Source: Streptomyces sp. R21 (GTDB lineage Bacteria; Actinomycetota; Actinomycetes; Streptomycetales; Streptomycetaceae). From it: 64,000 nucleotides of DNA. Each line of letters starts with the position of its first letter. Within the stretch, counting starts at the first letter, position 1. The stretch covers positions 1,550,001 to 1,614,000 of the forward strand of contig NZ_CP163435.1 of NCBI RefSeq assembly GCF_041051975.1, read 5' to 3'. Shown here one piece after another: positions 54,203-64,000 of the stretch. Position numbers and translations under genes: made by a program. The notes beneath the pieces are model-generated. The model ran no database searches. It was not told the DNA's origin and saw only the letters and a program-made list of their open reading frames with translations.

Positions 54203-54220
54203 ACCGACCATTCGTTCGGT
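54203..54220. promoter_or_regulatory. candidate TetR/PaaR operator upstream of paaA
   Basis: ACCGACCATTCGTTCGGT, with ACCGA/TCGGT arms. On the minus strand it reads ACCGAACGAATGGTCGGT and matches the site at 56553-56570 at 13 of 18 positions. Probably bound by the TetR protein at 58462. Confidence 0.6.
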
Positions 54221-54309
54221 CAATGATACGACGAGATCCCCCCGCATGGGCAAGCCCTGTCCTTGGCCGGCTCCCGCCGGGCCGACCGCCAGGGCCGCTT
54301 CGACCGTAC

Positions 54310-55194
54310 TCACGGCCATGCGTAGAACCCCTGTCCCGTCTTGCGTCCCAGCTCCCCGCGGGCGACCTTGTCGCGCAGCAGCCGCGGCGGGGCGAAGCGT
54401 TCGCCGAGGGTGGCGTGCAGATGCTCCGCGATGGCGAGGCGTACGTCGAGGCCGACCAGGTCGGTCAGCCGCAGTGGGCCCATCGGGTGCTTGTAGCCGA
54501 GGTGCATGGCGTCGTCGATGGCCTCGGGCTCGGCGACGCCCTCCTCGACCATGCGGATCGCCTCCAGGCCCAGGGCCAGGCCGAGGCGGCTGCTGGCGAA
54601 GCCCGGCGAGTCCTTGACGACGACGTCCTTCTTGCCGAGGACGTGGGTCCAGCCGAGGGCCGCCTCGACGACGCCGGCTGCGGTGTCCGGGGCGACCACG
54701 ATCTCGACCAGCTCGGAGGCGGGCACGGGGTTGAAGAAGTGCATGCCCAGAAAGCGACCGGGACGGGCGAGGGCCGCGGCGATGTCGGTCACCGACAGCG
54801 AGCTGGTGTTGGTGGCCAGCACGGTCGCCGGACCGACCGCGCGCTCGGCCGCCGCGAGGAGCCGGGCCTTGAGCGCGGCGTCCTCGGGGACGGCCTCCAC
54901 GACCAGGTCGGCGTCCTCGGGCAGCTCGTCCACGGTTTCCACTGTCGTCACGCGGGCGAGCACCTGCTCGGCGGACTCGTCGAGGCGGCCGCGCTCGGCG
55001 GCCCGCTTCAGACCGGTGGCGACCCGGTCCCGGGCCGCGGCGGCCGCCTGCTCGCCGCTCTCCACGACGATGACGGTCGATCCTGCCGCCGCGAAGGACT
55101 GGGCGATCCCTGCGCCCATGCGGCCGCCGCCGATCACGCCGACGAGTGCGGGCGCCGAGGGCGCAGCCCGGGACACGTGCGTCATGTCGCTCAC
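54310..55194 (-). CDS. paaH: 3-hydroxyacyl-CoA dehydrogenase (phenylacetate beta-oxidation)
   Basis: 294 aa. NAD fold VGVIGGGRMGAGIAQSFAAAG; TNTSSLSVTDIAAAL; catalytic His in MHFFNPVP and SPGFASSRL; C-terminal dimerisation domain GRKTGQGFYAWP. GTG 55194 overlaps the thiolase stop (GTGA) and follows GGAG; ATG 55185 is an alternative. Oxidises the 3-hydroxyadipyl-CoA intermediate. Confidence 0.85.
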   Translation of the reverse strand: MSDMTHVSRAAPSAPALVGVIGGGRMGAGIAQSFAAAGSTVIVVESGEQAAAAARDRVATGLKRAAERGRLDESAEQVLARVTTVETVDELPEDADLVVEAVPEDAALKARLLAAAERAVGPATVLATNTSSLSVTDIAAALARPGRFLGMHFFNPVPASELVEIVVAPDTAAGVVEAALGWTHVLGKKDVVVKDSPGFASSRLGLALGLEAIRMVEEGVAEPEAIDDAMHLGYKHPMGPLRLTDLVGLDVRLAIAEHLHATLGERFAPPRLLRDKVARGELGRKTGQGFYAWP

Positions 55195-56414
55195 ACCCGC
55201 TCCACGAGCATCGCGACGCCCTGGCCGACTCCGACGCACAGGGTCGCAAGGCCCCGCCGGGCGTCCTCGCGCTCCAGCCGCCCGATCAGGGTGAGCAGGA
55301 TGCGGGCGCCGGAGCAGCCGAGCGGGTGGCCGAGGGCGATGGCGCCGCCGTCGGCGTTCACCTTCTCCTCGTCGAGCTTGAGGCGCCGTATGACTGCCAG
55401 GGCCTGCGCGGCGAAGGCCTCGTTCAGCTCGACCGCGTCCAGGTCGCCGGTCCCCCATCCGGCGCGGGCGAGAGCCTTCTCGGTGGCGGGGACCGGGCCG
55501 AGGCCCATGAGGTTGGGCTGTACGCCCGCCGAGGCGGAGGTGACGATCCGGGCCCGCGGGGTGAGCCCGTACCGCTCGACGGCCGCGGCGCTCGCGACGA
55601 CCAGCGCGGCGGCCCCGTCGGACAGCGGCGAGGCGGAGCCCGCCGTGACGACCCCGCCCTCGCGGAAGATCGTGCGCAGCGTGCCGAGCTTCTCCAGGGT
55701 CGTGCCGGGACGCGGGCCCTCGTCGCGGGTGACCTCGCCGCCCTTGACCGGGACCGGCACGATCTCCCGGTCGAAGTGACCGGCTTTCTGGGCGGCGACG
55801 GCCCGCCGGTGACTGCGCAGCGCGAACGCGTCCGACTCGGCGCGGGTGATGCCGTCCAGCGCGGCGACCTCCTCGGCCGTCTCCCCCATCGACAGGGTCA
55901 CCTTGGCCGTCTCCGGACCGGACCCGGCGGGCAGGGCCCGGTCGGCGGCCGAGAAGCGCGGGTTGGTGAAGCGCCAGCCCAGCGAGGTGTCGTGCACCTC
56001 GCCCGGCTTGGCCCACGGGGTGCCGGGCTTGGCCATCACCCAGGGAGCCCGGGTCATGGACTCCACGCCGCCCGCCACCACCAGGTCGGCCTCGCCGGAG
56101 CGGATCGCCTGGGCAGCGCTCGCGACCGCCGTCAGGCCGGAGGCGCACAGCCGGTTGACGGTGTAGCCGGGCACGGTGTGCGCAAGACCGGCCAGCAGCA
56201 CGGCCATGCGGGCCACGTCCCGGTTGTCCTCCCCCGCCTGGTTGGCGGCGCCGAGGATCACCTCGTCCACCGACTCGGCCGGTATCCCGGCGCGGCGGAC
56301 GGCCTCCCCGACGACGAGCGCGGCCAGGTCGTCGGGCCGTACACCGGCCAGGGCGCCGCCGTAGCGACCCTGCGGGGTACGCGCCCCGTCGATGAGATAG
56401 ACCTCGTCAGACAC
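55191..56414 (-). CDS. thiolase (3-oxoadipyl-CoA thiolase-like)
   Basis: 407 aa. Nucleophilic Cys in VNRLCASGLTAVASAA, GGVESMTRAPWV, NEAFAAQALA, and GGAIALGHPLGCSGARI with His and the second Cys. GTG 56414 follows GAGGAG. Coupled to the dehydrogenase. In paa context it should release acetyl-CoA and succinyl-CoA; strict specificity cannot be read. Confidence 0.92.
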   Translation of the reverse strand: MSDEVYLIDGARTPQGRYGGALAGVRPDDLAALVVGEAVRRAGIPAESVDEVILGAANQAGEDNRDVARMAVLLAGLAHTVPGYTVNRLCASGLTAVASAAQAIRSGEADLVVAGGVESMTRAPWVMAKPGTPWAKPGEVHDTSLGWRFTNPRFSAADRALPAGSGPETAKVTLSMGETAEEVAALDGITRAESDAFALRSHRRAVAAQKAGHFDREIVPVPVKGGEVTRDEGPRPGTTLEKLGTLRTIFREGGVVTAGSASPLSDGAAALVVASAAAVERYGLTPRARIVTSASAGVQPNLMGLGPVPATEKALARAGWGTGDLDAVELNEAFAAQALAVIRRLKLDEEKVNADGGAIALGHPLGCSGARILLTLIGRLEREDARRGLATLCVGVGQGVAMLVERV

Positions 56415-56493
56415 GGGCGGGCTCCTCACTGAAGGCGGCCGCGATGGCGGCGCTGCCGCGGAAGTCGGGGCGCTCGGGCTTCTCGTCGGGCAT
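56407..56493 (-). CDS. small ORF, 28 aa, overlapping the thiolase start
   Basis: Frame beginning MPDEKPERPDFRGS and ending FSEEPARV, stop 5 bases beyond the thiolase GTG. AGAGGTGG lies 5 bases before its ATG. Not a sulfur-type leader. It could couple translation into the thiolase gene or be a real small protein of the paa operon; no family recognised. Confidence 0.45.
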   Translation of the reverse strand: MPDEKPERPDFRGSAAIAAAFSEEPARV

Positions 56494-56552
56494 GTGGTCC
56501 ACCTCTTGACAGGCAGTGGTGATGCTGGATTACTTGGCCGTGCCGCACGCTA

Positions 56553-56570
56553 ACCGAATGTTCGGTCGGC
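56553..56570. promoter_or_regulatory. candidate TetR/PaaR operator in the thiolase-paaI divergent region
   Basis: ACCGAATGTTCGGTCGGC contains the perfect palindrome ACCGAA-TG-TTCGGT. Placed to control both the minus operon (thiolase, dehydrogenase) and paaI-paaK. Matches the site before paaA. Confidence 0.65.
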
Positions 56571-56589
56571 TCACAAGGTGGTGGAAAGA

Positions 56590-57047
56590 GTGACACGGAC
56601 CACTGACAGGACGTCCGGCCGCACGGAGCCGAGCCGCCCGTCGCGCAGTCCCGCGGAGGCGATGTTCGCCGCTGATCAGGCGTCCCGCGGTCTGGGCATC
56701 GAGCTCCTGGAGCACGGTGAGGGGTCCGCCGCGCTCCGGATGACCGTGACGCCGGCGATGGTCAACGGGCACGGGATCGCCCACGGCGGCTATCTGTTCC
56801 TGCTCGCCGACACCGCCTTCGCCTGCGCCTGCAACAGCCACGGACCCGTGACCGTCGCCGCCGCGGCCGACATCGACTTCATCGCCCCCGCCCACGAGGG
56901 CGACGTCCTGGTGGCCGTCGCGCACGAGCGCACCCGGTTCGGCCGCAGCGGCATCTACGACGTGAGCATCCGGCGCGGTGACGAGGCGATCGCGGAGTTC
57001 CGCGGCCGCAGCCGCACCCTCCGGAGTACCAATGCAGAGGAGTCGTC

Positions 57048-57051
<4 letters not shown>
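56590..57051 (+). CDS. paaI: phenylacetate pathway hydroxyphenylacetyl-CoA thioesterase
   Basis: 153 aa hotdog fold: MVNGHGIAHGGYLFLLADTAFACACNSHGP with the catalytic Asp, typical of PaaI. Rescues dead-end CoA esters. GTG 56590 is chosen because AAGGTGG lies eight bases upstream; GTG 56578 is a weaker alternative. Overlaps paaK by 4 bases. Confidence 0.9.
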
Positions 57052-58394
<1,343 letters not shown>

Positions 58395-58461
58395 TCACCG
58401 GCCTTCGCGGCGTGTTTTCCGCCCCTCAGAGCCTGGTCCCCGGCCTTGTCACAATGGTCAC

Positions 58462-59085
58462 GTGAGCAGAACACCTGTGCAGAGTCCCGTCGGCCGCCGC
58501 GACCGGCCCGCCTACGACCGTGCCTCCCTGCTGGAGGTCGCGGTCGTGGTCTTCAACGAGCGCGGCTACGACGGCACCGGCATGGAGGAGCTGGCCAGGC
58601 GCCTCGGCCTGAGCAAGTCGAGCATCTACCATCACGTCACCGGCAAGGAGGAGCTTCTCGGCCTCGCCGTCGGCCGCGCCCTGGACGCCCTGTTCGCCGT
58701 GCTCGACGAGGACCCGGTCCCGGACACCACGGCGACCGCCCGGCTGGAGCACGTGGTGCACCGCAGCGTCGATGTGCTGGCCGCCGAGCTGCCGTACGTC
58801 ACCCTGCTGCTGCGTGTCCGCGGCAACAGCGCCGTCGAGCAACACGCCCTGGAGCGGCGCCGCGAGTTCGACCACCGGGTCGCCGAGCTGGTCGCCCGGG
58901 CGGCGGCCGAGGGCGGCGTCCGCGACGACATCGACCCGCACCTGATCAGCCGCCTGCTGTTCGGCACGGTCAACTCCCTCATCGAGTGGTACCGCCCGGA
59001 GGGAGGGCTGCCGGTGGCCGCGCTGGCGGACGCCCTGACGGCGGTGCTCTTCGACGGGTTGCGGGGCGGGCGAGCCGACAGCTGA
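58462..59085 (+). CDS. paaR: TetR family regulator (probable PaaR)
   Basis: 207 aa. Helix-turn-helix LLEVAVVVFNERGYDGTGMEELARRLGLSKSSIYHHVTGKEELL; helical ligand domain after residue 80. Follows paaK by 67 bases. Likely repressor responding to phenylacetyl-CoA at the two palindromes at 54203 and 56553; identity as PaaR rests on position. Confidence 0.8.
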   Translation: MSRTPVQSPVGRRDRPAYDRASLLEVAVVVFNERGYDGTGMEELARRLGLSKSSIYHHVTGKEELLGLAVGRALDALFAVLDEDPVPDTTATARLEHVVHRSVDVLAAELPYVTLLLRVRGNSAVEQHALERRREFDHRVAELVARAAAEGGVRDDIDPHLISRLLFGTVNSLIEWYRPEGGLPVAALADALTAVLFDGLRGGRADS

Positions 59086-59109
59086 CCGGCGCGCAGCCGG
59101 GCAGCCGGG

Positions 59110-60024
59110 CTACTCCGGCGGCGTCGGCGTGTCGTGCGTGCGGTACATCGCCTGTACGTCCAGCTCCAGTTGGACCGTCGGGCCGACCACCGCGATGCCG
59201 CGGGCCAGCATGGAACGCCAGTTGAGGGTGTAGTCCTCGCGATGGAGTTCCGCCTTGGCGAGGGCGGCGCAGCGGAGTTCCTCGCCGTAGCCGCCGTTGA
59301 CCGTGCCGAGGTAGGTGGTGTCCAGGGCCACCGAGCGGCTGACACCGTGCATGGTGAGCGAGCCCTGGAGGGTCCACTTGGTGCCGCCGCGGTAGGCGAA
59401 GCGGGTGCTGTTGAAGTCGATGTACGGGAAGCGCTCGACGTCGAGGAAGTCGGCGGAGCGCAGGTGGTTGTCGCGGGTCGTGTTGCCGGTGGTGATGCTC
59501 GACGCGTCGATGCGGACGTGCACGCGGGTCCGGGCCATGTCCTGGGCGACCTGGATGCCGCCCTGGAAGCGCTCGAAACGGCCGTGCACATGGCCCATGC
59601 CGACGTGCTTGGCGATGAAGCGGATCGCCGTGTGCGGAGGGTCGAAGAGCCAGGTGCCGGGCTCCGGAAGCTCCATGACGCGCGCCGGCTGGAGCCGGAC
59701 GCGCTCATTGGCGGACGCAGCCCCGGCCACGACGTCCACCGTCTCCTGGTGCGGCTGCAGGCCGTCCGTCGCGATCAGGAGGCTGTAGCGGCCCGGGGGC
59801 AGCGCCGCGAGGAAGAAGCCGTACGGGTCGGTCGTCCCGCGGGCCGTCACACGGTGCGTGTCCAGCGCGGTGACCGTGACGTCGGCCGCGGCCATCGGCG
59901 CGCCCGTCGGGTCGACGACTTCGCGGCCGAGCGCGCCCGCGCCTGCCGGGAGGGGGAGCGAGAGGCCCGCCGACTCGGCGGGGCCGCCCTTGGGCCGCCG
60001 GCGCCGGAGCAGTGCGAGGGCCAT
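59110..60024 (-). CDS. YceI family protein with N-terminal carboxypeptidase-regulatory-like domain
   Basis: 304 aa. Residues 34-115: Ig-like CarboxypepD_reg pattern (GREVVDPTGAPMAAADVTVTALDTHRV, PPGRYSLLIATDG). Residues 125-300: YceI lipocalin-like barrel (TWLFDPPHTAIRFIAKHVGMGHVHGRFERFQGGI; LTMHGVSRSVALDTTYLG), which binds long isoprenoid chains. No signal peptide seen. ATG 60024 follows AAAGG by eight bases. Function open. Confidence 0.85.
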   Translation of the reverse strand: MALALLRRRRPKGGPAESAGLSLPLPAGAGALGREVVDPTGAPMAAADVTVTALDTHRVTARGTTDPYGFFLAALPPGRYSLLIATDGLQPHQETVDVVAGAASANERVRLQPARVMELPEPGTWLFDPPHTAIRFIAKHVGMGHVHGRFERFQGGIQVAQDMARTRVHVRIDASSITTGNTTRDNHLRSADFLDVERFPYIDFNSTRFAYRGGTKWTLQGSLTMHGVSRSVALDTTYLGTVNGGYGEELRCAALAKAELHREDYTLNWRSMLARGIAVVGPTVQLELDVQAMYRTHDTPTPPE

Positions 60025-60113
60025 GATGTTCACCTTTCTTCACGTGCGTCGGGGCCGCGCGTGAAGTCGCCCGAGCATGCGGAACGAGCCATGCCGGCAC
60101 GGGGCGGACCCCT

Positions 60114-61265
60114 TCACGATCTTGCGGGCCGCCGCGCGGACGTGGGTGTCTCAGAACGAGACACTCCGCCCTCCGGCGTACGCCCTTCGTATGCCGCGCG
60201 CAGCACGTCGCGGACCCCGTCGACGGTGACCTTCCGCGGGTTGGGGTACGGCTGGCCGGTCACCTGAGCTGCCGCGACCTCCAAGTCGGCCTCGGTGAGG
60301 CCCAGTTCGGCGAGGGAGCCGGGGGCGCCCAGGCGGCGGGCCAGGTCGCGCAGGGCGCGTGGAGCGTCGTCGGTGTCCAGGGCGCGGTTCAGCGCGGTGA
60401 GGGCGAGCGGGACCTCGGGGGCGTTGTACGCGAGGGCGTACGGGAGGACCACAGTGTGGGTCTCGGCGTGCGGCAGGCCGAAGGTGCCGCCGAGCACATG
60501 GCACAGCTTGTGGTGCAGGCCCATGGTGGTGGAGCCCAGACAGGCACCGCACAGCCAGGCGGCGTACAGGGCACGGCTGCGCGCGTCGAGGTCGTCCGGA
60601 GCAACGGCGATCCCGGGAAGGGCACCCGTCATGGCACGCACGCCCTCCTCCGCCATCAGCGACACCAGAGGCGAGCCGTCGGGCGCGTACAGCGCCTCCA
60701 CGGCGTGCGCGAGCGCGTTGACGCCACTGGTCACGGAGAGGTCGACAGGCAGCGAGAGGGTCAGCTCGGGGTCGTAGACGACACTGCGGGGCTGTACGGA
60801 GGGGTCGCGGCCGGTGCGCTTGGCACCGTTCTCGGTGAGGCCCCAGACCGGGGTCATCTCGGAGCCGGCGTACGTGGACGGTACGGCGATCAGCGGCAGG
60901 CCGGTGCGCAGCGCGATCCCCTTGCCGAGACCGATCGCGGAGCCGCCGCCGACCGCGACACAGCCGTCGGCGCCCGCGGCGCGCGCGACCTCGACGGCCC
61001 GCTCGACGATCTCCACCGGTACGTGCATCCGAGCCTCGGCATGGAGGCCCACGCAGACGTCGCCCAGCGCGTCGGCGACCATGCGCGCCGTGTCCTGGCC
61101 CCGGCTCCCGCACACCACGAGCAGCCTGCGCAGACCTAGCCGTGCGGCCTCGCCCGGCGTCGCGGACACCGCGGCACCTGGCCGGAAGACCACCCGGGCG
61201 GGCTGGGTCTCGTAGGCGAAGTCGAGTGTCCCGGGGATCTTCGGGGTCTCGGGGAAGTCCTTCAC
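60114..61265 (-). CDS. maleylacetate reductase
   Basis: 383 aa, iron-type alcohol dehydrogenase fold. GGGSAIGLGKGIALRTGLPLIAVPSTYAGSEMTPVWG binds NAD(P)H; ALAHAVEALYAPDGSP and GLHHKLCHVLGGTFGLPHAETH provide His residues. Reduces maleylacetate to 3-oxoadipate. GTG 61265 overlaps the dioxygenase stop (GTGA) after GGAG. Confidence 0.92.
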   Translation of the reverse strand: MKDFPETPKIPGTLDFAYETQPARVVFRPGAAVSATPGEAARLGLRRLLVVCGSRGQDTARMVADALGDVCVGLHAEARMHVPVEIVERAVEVARAAGADGCVAVGGGSAIGLGKGIALRTGLPLIAVPSTYAGSEMTPVWGLTENGAKRTGRDPSVQPRSVVYDPELTLSLPVDLSVTSGVNALAHAVEALYAPDGSPLVSLMAEEGVRAMTGALPGIAVAPDDLDARSRALYAAWLCGACLGSTTMGLHHKLCHVLGGTFGLPHAETHTVVLPYALAYNAPEVPLALTALNRALDTDDAPRALRDLARRLGAPGSLAELGLTEADLEVAAAQVTGQPYPNPRKVTVDGVRDVLRAAYEGRTPEGGVSRSETPTSARRPARS

Positions 61266-62191
61266 GAGCGCTCCAGCGGTGCCGAGGGTTCCGATGGTTC
61301 CGATGGCTCCAGTACGAGGTCGAAGCGGGCGTGCCGGAACGGGTTCGGCACGCCGAACTCCCGTGCCAGGGACGGGTCGTCGGTCTCGGCGAAGTCCTGG
61401 ACCAGGCTCTCCTTGACGGCGAACACCGCGTCCGAGTCGAGGTAGTCGCTGCCCGCCACGAAGATGTGCGTGGTGACGGGTTCGTGGTCCTTCGCCGAGG
61501 CGATGAAGTGGATGTGGGCGGGGCGGTAGGGGTGCCGTCCGGTGGCCCGCAGCAGGTCGCCGACGGGGCCGTCGGTGGGGATCGGGTACGGGCTCGGAAC
61601 GCAGGTACGGAACCGGAAACGCCCCTCCGCGTCGGCCGTGAACAGCCCCCGGCCGTTGCCCGGCGGCTGAAGGTCCGGCTGCTGCACGTCGTAGTAGCCC
61701 TCGCCGTCCGCCTGCCAGACATCGAGGACCGCGCCGGGCAGCGGGCTGCCGTCCCGGGACAGGACGCGGCCGCTGACCACGCAGGGTTCGCCGGTGCCCA
61801 CCAGGTCGATGTTCGCGCCGAGCTCGCGCACGGGTGACTCGGTCATGTGGAAGGGGCCGAGGACGGTCGACTCGGTGGTGGCGCCGTCGCCGCTGTGACC
61901 GTTGATCGTCTCCACGAGCATCGAGACGCCGAGGACGTCCGACAGGAGGATGAACTCCTGCCGGGTGTCCGTGCAGGCCCGGCCCGTCGCCGTGAGGAAG
62001 GCGATGGCCCGCTCCCACTCCGCCATGCTCGGCCGGGTCTCCCGTACGAAGTCGTGGAGATGCCGGCTCAGGGCGGCCAGCAGTTGGTGCAGCCGGGGGT
62101 CAGCCGTGCCCCGAAGGCTGTCGACGACCGCGTCGGTGAGGGTCGTGCTGTCGGTGTCGCTGTTGGTCTGCGTGGTCGGTTCGGTGGTCAT
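61262..62191 (-). CDS. hydroxyquinol 1,2-dioxygenase (intradiol)
   Basis: 309 aa. N-terminal helical dimer region typical of the family (PRLHQLLAALSRHLHDFVRETRPSMAEWERAIAFLT), then the intradiol beta-sandwich with ferric ligands Tyr in WQADGEGYYDVQQ and Tyr/His in HPYRPAHIHFIA, and later THIFVAGSDYLDSDAVF. Cleaves benzene-1,2,4-triol to maleylacetate. ATG 62191 follows AGGGGAG. Confidence 0.92.
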   Translation of the reverse strand: MTTEPTTQTNSDTDSTTLTDAVVDSLRGTADPRLHQLLAALSRHLHDFVRETRPSMAEWERAIAFLTATGRACTDTRQEFILLSDVLGVSMLVETINGHSGDGATTESTVLGPFHMTESPVRELGANIDLVGTGEPCVVSGRVLSRDGSPLPGAVLDVWQADGEGYYDVQQPDLQPPGNGRGLFTADAEGRFRFRTCVPSPYPIPTDGPVGDLLRATGRHPYRPAHIHFIASAKDHEPVTTHIFVAGSDYLDSDAVFAVKESLVQDFAETDDPSLAREFGVPNPFRHARFDLVLEPSEPSEPSAPLERS

Positions 62192-62222
62192 TCCGCTCCC
62201 CTGGTGCCGTCCCCCGGTCCCA

Positions 62223-63983
62223 TCAGGCATGTCCGAGGATCCGCCGCAGCGCGTCCGTCAGCAACTGCTCCGCCTCCTGCGTCGCCGTGGCGTACCGGAA
62301 GGCGACGAACCCGTCGGGACGTACGAGCAGGGCTCCCGAGTCGGCTACCTCGCTGAGCCGGGCCCAGTCCCCGTACGGGTCCTCGTACTCCTGTCCGGGC
62401 CCGATGACGACGGTCGCGATGTCGAGGCCCTGGGCCTGGCCCTGGGCCCCGGCCGCCTTGACCCAGCCCTCGCCGCCGATGCCGGTGATCAGTGTGAAGC
62501 GGCCCCGGCCCACCGTGTCCAGGGTGGACAGGGTCCGGGTGCCGGAGGTGATCCAGGCGTGCGGGAGCTTGGCGCCGGGACGCGAGGAGGGCTGATGGTA
62601 CAGCTCGGGGTCGCGTGCGAAGCCCGGGTCCGTGGTGCCGTCGGGGACGATCGCGGCCGAGGCGTCGGCGGAGTAGCGCTGGTTGAGGTCGACGCCGTGC
62701 GCATTGAACTCGTACACCTTGAACGCGATCGCCTCGCGCAGTGCGGCGCGCTGCTTCTCGGCGGCCTCGGTGGCGTCCTTGCGGGCGGCGATGTTGGCCC
62801 ACAGCTGCTCGGGCGTCCCCGGGGAGAGCCCGTCCAGGGCCTCGAAGATGGGAGCTGTCTCGCCGATGGACTTGTTGGCGCGGGTGACGATCTGCCTGCC
62901 GATCGGGGCGCGTTCAGCGGTGTAGGTGTCGAGAAGCTTCGACGACGCCGCGCCGTCGAGGACGAGCTTCAGTTTCCAGGCGAGGTTGTGGGCGTCCTGG
63001 ATCGACGTGTTGGAGCCGAGGCCGTTCGACGGCGGATGGCGGTGCGTGGCGTCGCCCGCGCAGAAGACACGCCCGTTCGAGTACGTCTCGGCGTACATCT
63101 CGTTGACCGTCCATGCCGACGACGACTTGATGGTCACCGGGATCTCGTCGTCGCCGACCAGCTGCCGGACGACGGACTCGGCGTACGCGGTGGTCAGGTC
63201 GGGTGCGCCCGCCGTGACGTCGTACCCCCAGACGATGAGCCACTCGTTCCAGGGGCGGACGTTGCGCACCAGGCCCGCGCCGATGCCGCCGACGGTGGCG
63301 CCCGGGGCGAGCACCCAGTAGAGGGTGGAGGGCCGGTGCGCGGTGTACTTGCCGAGATCCGCGTCGAAGACGATGTTGATGCTGCCCGCGACACCCATCT
63401 GACCGCCCATGGGCAGTCCGGCGTCCTCGGCGACCTTGGAACGGCCGCCGTCCGCGCCGATGAGGTACTTGGCGCGGATCTCGTACGTGTCCCCGCGCAG
63501 CCGGTCCCGGACGGTGGCCGTCACGCCGTCGGCGTCCTGGGTGTGCGCCAGGTACTCGGTGTCGAAGCGCAGGCGGGTGCCACGGGTGACGGCCGCGTCG
63601 ACGAGCACCGGTTCCATGAGGTGTTGGGGCATGTCGCACATACGGGTGGGGCTGGCCAGTTCGTGCGCGGCCTGGACGAGCGGGTCGTTGCCCCAGGAGC
63701 GGACGCGGCCCAGTTCCTCGCCCGCGAGGCTGGTGCAGAAGGTCGTGTTGCCCATCAGGTGCTGCGGCGTGGCCTGAGCGATGACGTCCTGCTCGACCCC
63801 GAGGTCGCGCAGCACCTCCATCGTGCGCTGGTTGGTGATGTGCGCGCGGGGCGTGTCGGCGAGGCTCCCGTAACGGGTGACGACGATGTTGGGTACGCCG
63901 TACGTGCTGAGCGCGAGCGCCGCCGAGGCGCCGGCCGGGCCACTGCCCACGATCAGAACATCGGTCTCGACGACGGTGTGCAC
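62223..63983 (-). CDS. FAD-dependent aromatic hydroxylase (phenol/resorcinol 2-monooxygenase-like)
   Basis: 586 aa. VLIVGSGPAGASAALALSTYG binds FAD; YLIGADGGRSKVAEDAGL; GDATHRHPPSNGLGSNTSIQDAHNLAWKL; C-terminal thioredoxin-like domain. Resembles the 2,4-dichlorophenol 6-monooxygenase/resorcinol hydroxylase group. With the next two genes it makes a phenol-to-hydroxyquinol-to-3-oxoadipate route. GTG 63983 follows AGGAG. Exact phenol unknown. Confidence 0.88.
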   Translation of the reverse strand: MHTVVETDVLIVGSGPAGASAALALSTYGVPNIVVTRYGSLADTPRAHITNQRTMEVLRDLGVEQDVIAQATPQHLMGNTTFCTSLAGEELGRVRSWGNDPLVQAAHELASPTRMCDMPQHLMEPVLVDAAVTRGTRLRFDTEYLAHTQDADGVTATVRDRLRGDTYEIRAKYLIGADGGRSKVAEDAGLPMGGQMGVAGSINIVFDADLGKYTAHRPSTLYWVLAPGATVGGIGAGLVRNVRPWNEWLIVWGYDVTAGAPDLTTAYAESVVRQLVGDDEIPVTIKSSSAWTVNEMYAETYSNGRVFCAGDATHRHPPSNGLGSNTSIQDAHNLAWKLKLVLDGAASSKLLDTYTAERAPIGRQIVTRANKSIGETAPIFEALDGLSPGTPEQLWANIAARKDATEAAEKQRAALREAIAFKVYEFNAHGVDLNQRYSADASAAIVPDGTTDPGFARDPELYHQPSSRPGAKLPHAWITSGTRTLSTLDTVGRGRFTLITGIGGEGWVKAAGAQGQAQGLDIATVVIGPGQEYEDPYGDWARLSEVADSGALLVRPDGFVAFRYATATQEAEQLLTDALRRILGHA

Positions 63984-64000
63984 GAAGGAACGCTCCTGAC

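Overview
The window looks like a chromosomal segment of a Streptomyces-like actinomycete. It has very high GC, strong third-position GC, many GTG starts, 4-base ATGA/GTGA gene overlaps, several apparently leaderless promoters, SAM-IV riboswitches and the short RR-x-(H/A)-(V/I)-D-L leader peptides typical of actinomycete sulfur genes.

Layout. 0-3 kb: the end of a polar amino-acid ABC operon (minus) with a Cys-rich leader peptide, then a luciferase-like monooxygenase. 3-7 kb: a Ser/Thr kinase fused to a duplicated coiled coil and two DivIVA-like motifs, next to a large P-loop ATPase. 7-14.8 kb: Nudix-like protein, FAD monooxygenase, PadR, GDSL hydrolase, thioesterase and enoyl-CoA hydratase family protein, an Lrp fragment, a tRNA-like relic, a flavodoxin-fold reductase and an alpha/beta hydrolase. 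14.9-23.1 kb: a tightly overlapped four-gene operon (alpha/beta hydrolase, caspase-like/VMAP-C protein, MoxR AAA+ ATPase, 1321-aa SAV_2336/vWA protein). This is the most remarkable locus: a vWA-MoxR-VMAP type ternary conflict system whose vWA protein carries a catalytically dead trypsin-like domain and a Crp/Fnr transcription-factor module. 23-27 kb: ABC exporter, nadE and an intracellular GH43.

27.5-45 kb is a sulfur/thiamine scavenging island. Two SAM-IV riboswitches, one TPP riboswitch and six RR-x-x-D-L leader peptides (a seventh lies at 1.3-1.5 kb) precede a glutathionyl-hydroquinone-reductase-like protein, a thiamine-precursor ABC operon (Thi5-like protein, ThiY, ThiX, ThiZ and an APH-fold kinase), a lone winged-helix regulator, a flavin monooxygenase of the acyl-CoA dehydrogenase fold, an Rrf2 regulator, an orphan sulfonate-type binding protein, a vanadium haloperoxidase-like protein, and a DUF1684 plus two luciferase-like monooxygenases operon. 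A rhodanese lies among them. The elements suggest joint sensing of SAM, TPP and probably cysteine.

45-50 kb: quinone oxidoreductase, rhamnogalacturonan lyase, tRNA-Pro, and a divergent LysR/SDR pair. 50-59 kb is phenylacetate degradation: paaABCDE, a hydroxyacyl-CoA dehydrogenase and a thiolase (minus), paaI-paaK and a TetR regulator (plus), with two matching palindromic operators. 59-64 kb: a YceI protein, then a hydroxyquinol branch (FAD monooxygenase, hydroxyquinol dioxygenase, maleylacetate reductase) feeding aromatic carbon to 3-oxoadipate.

All function calls come from reading motifs and context; no database search was run.
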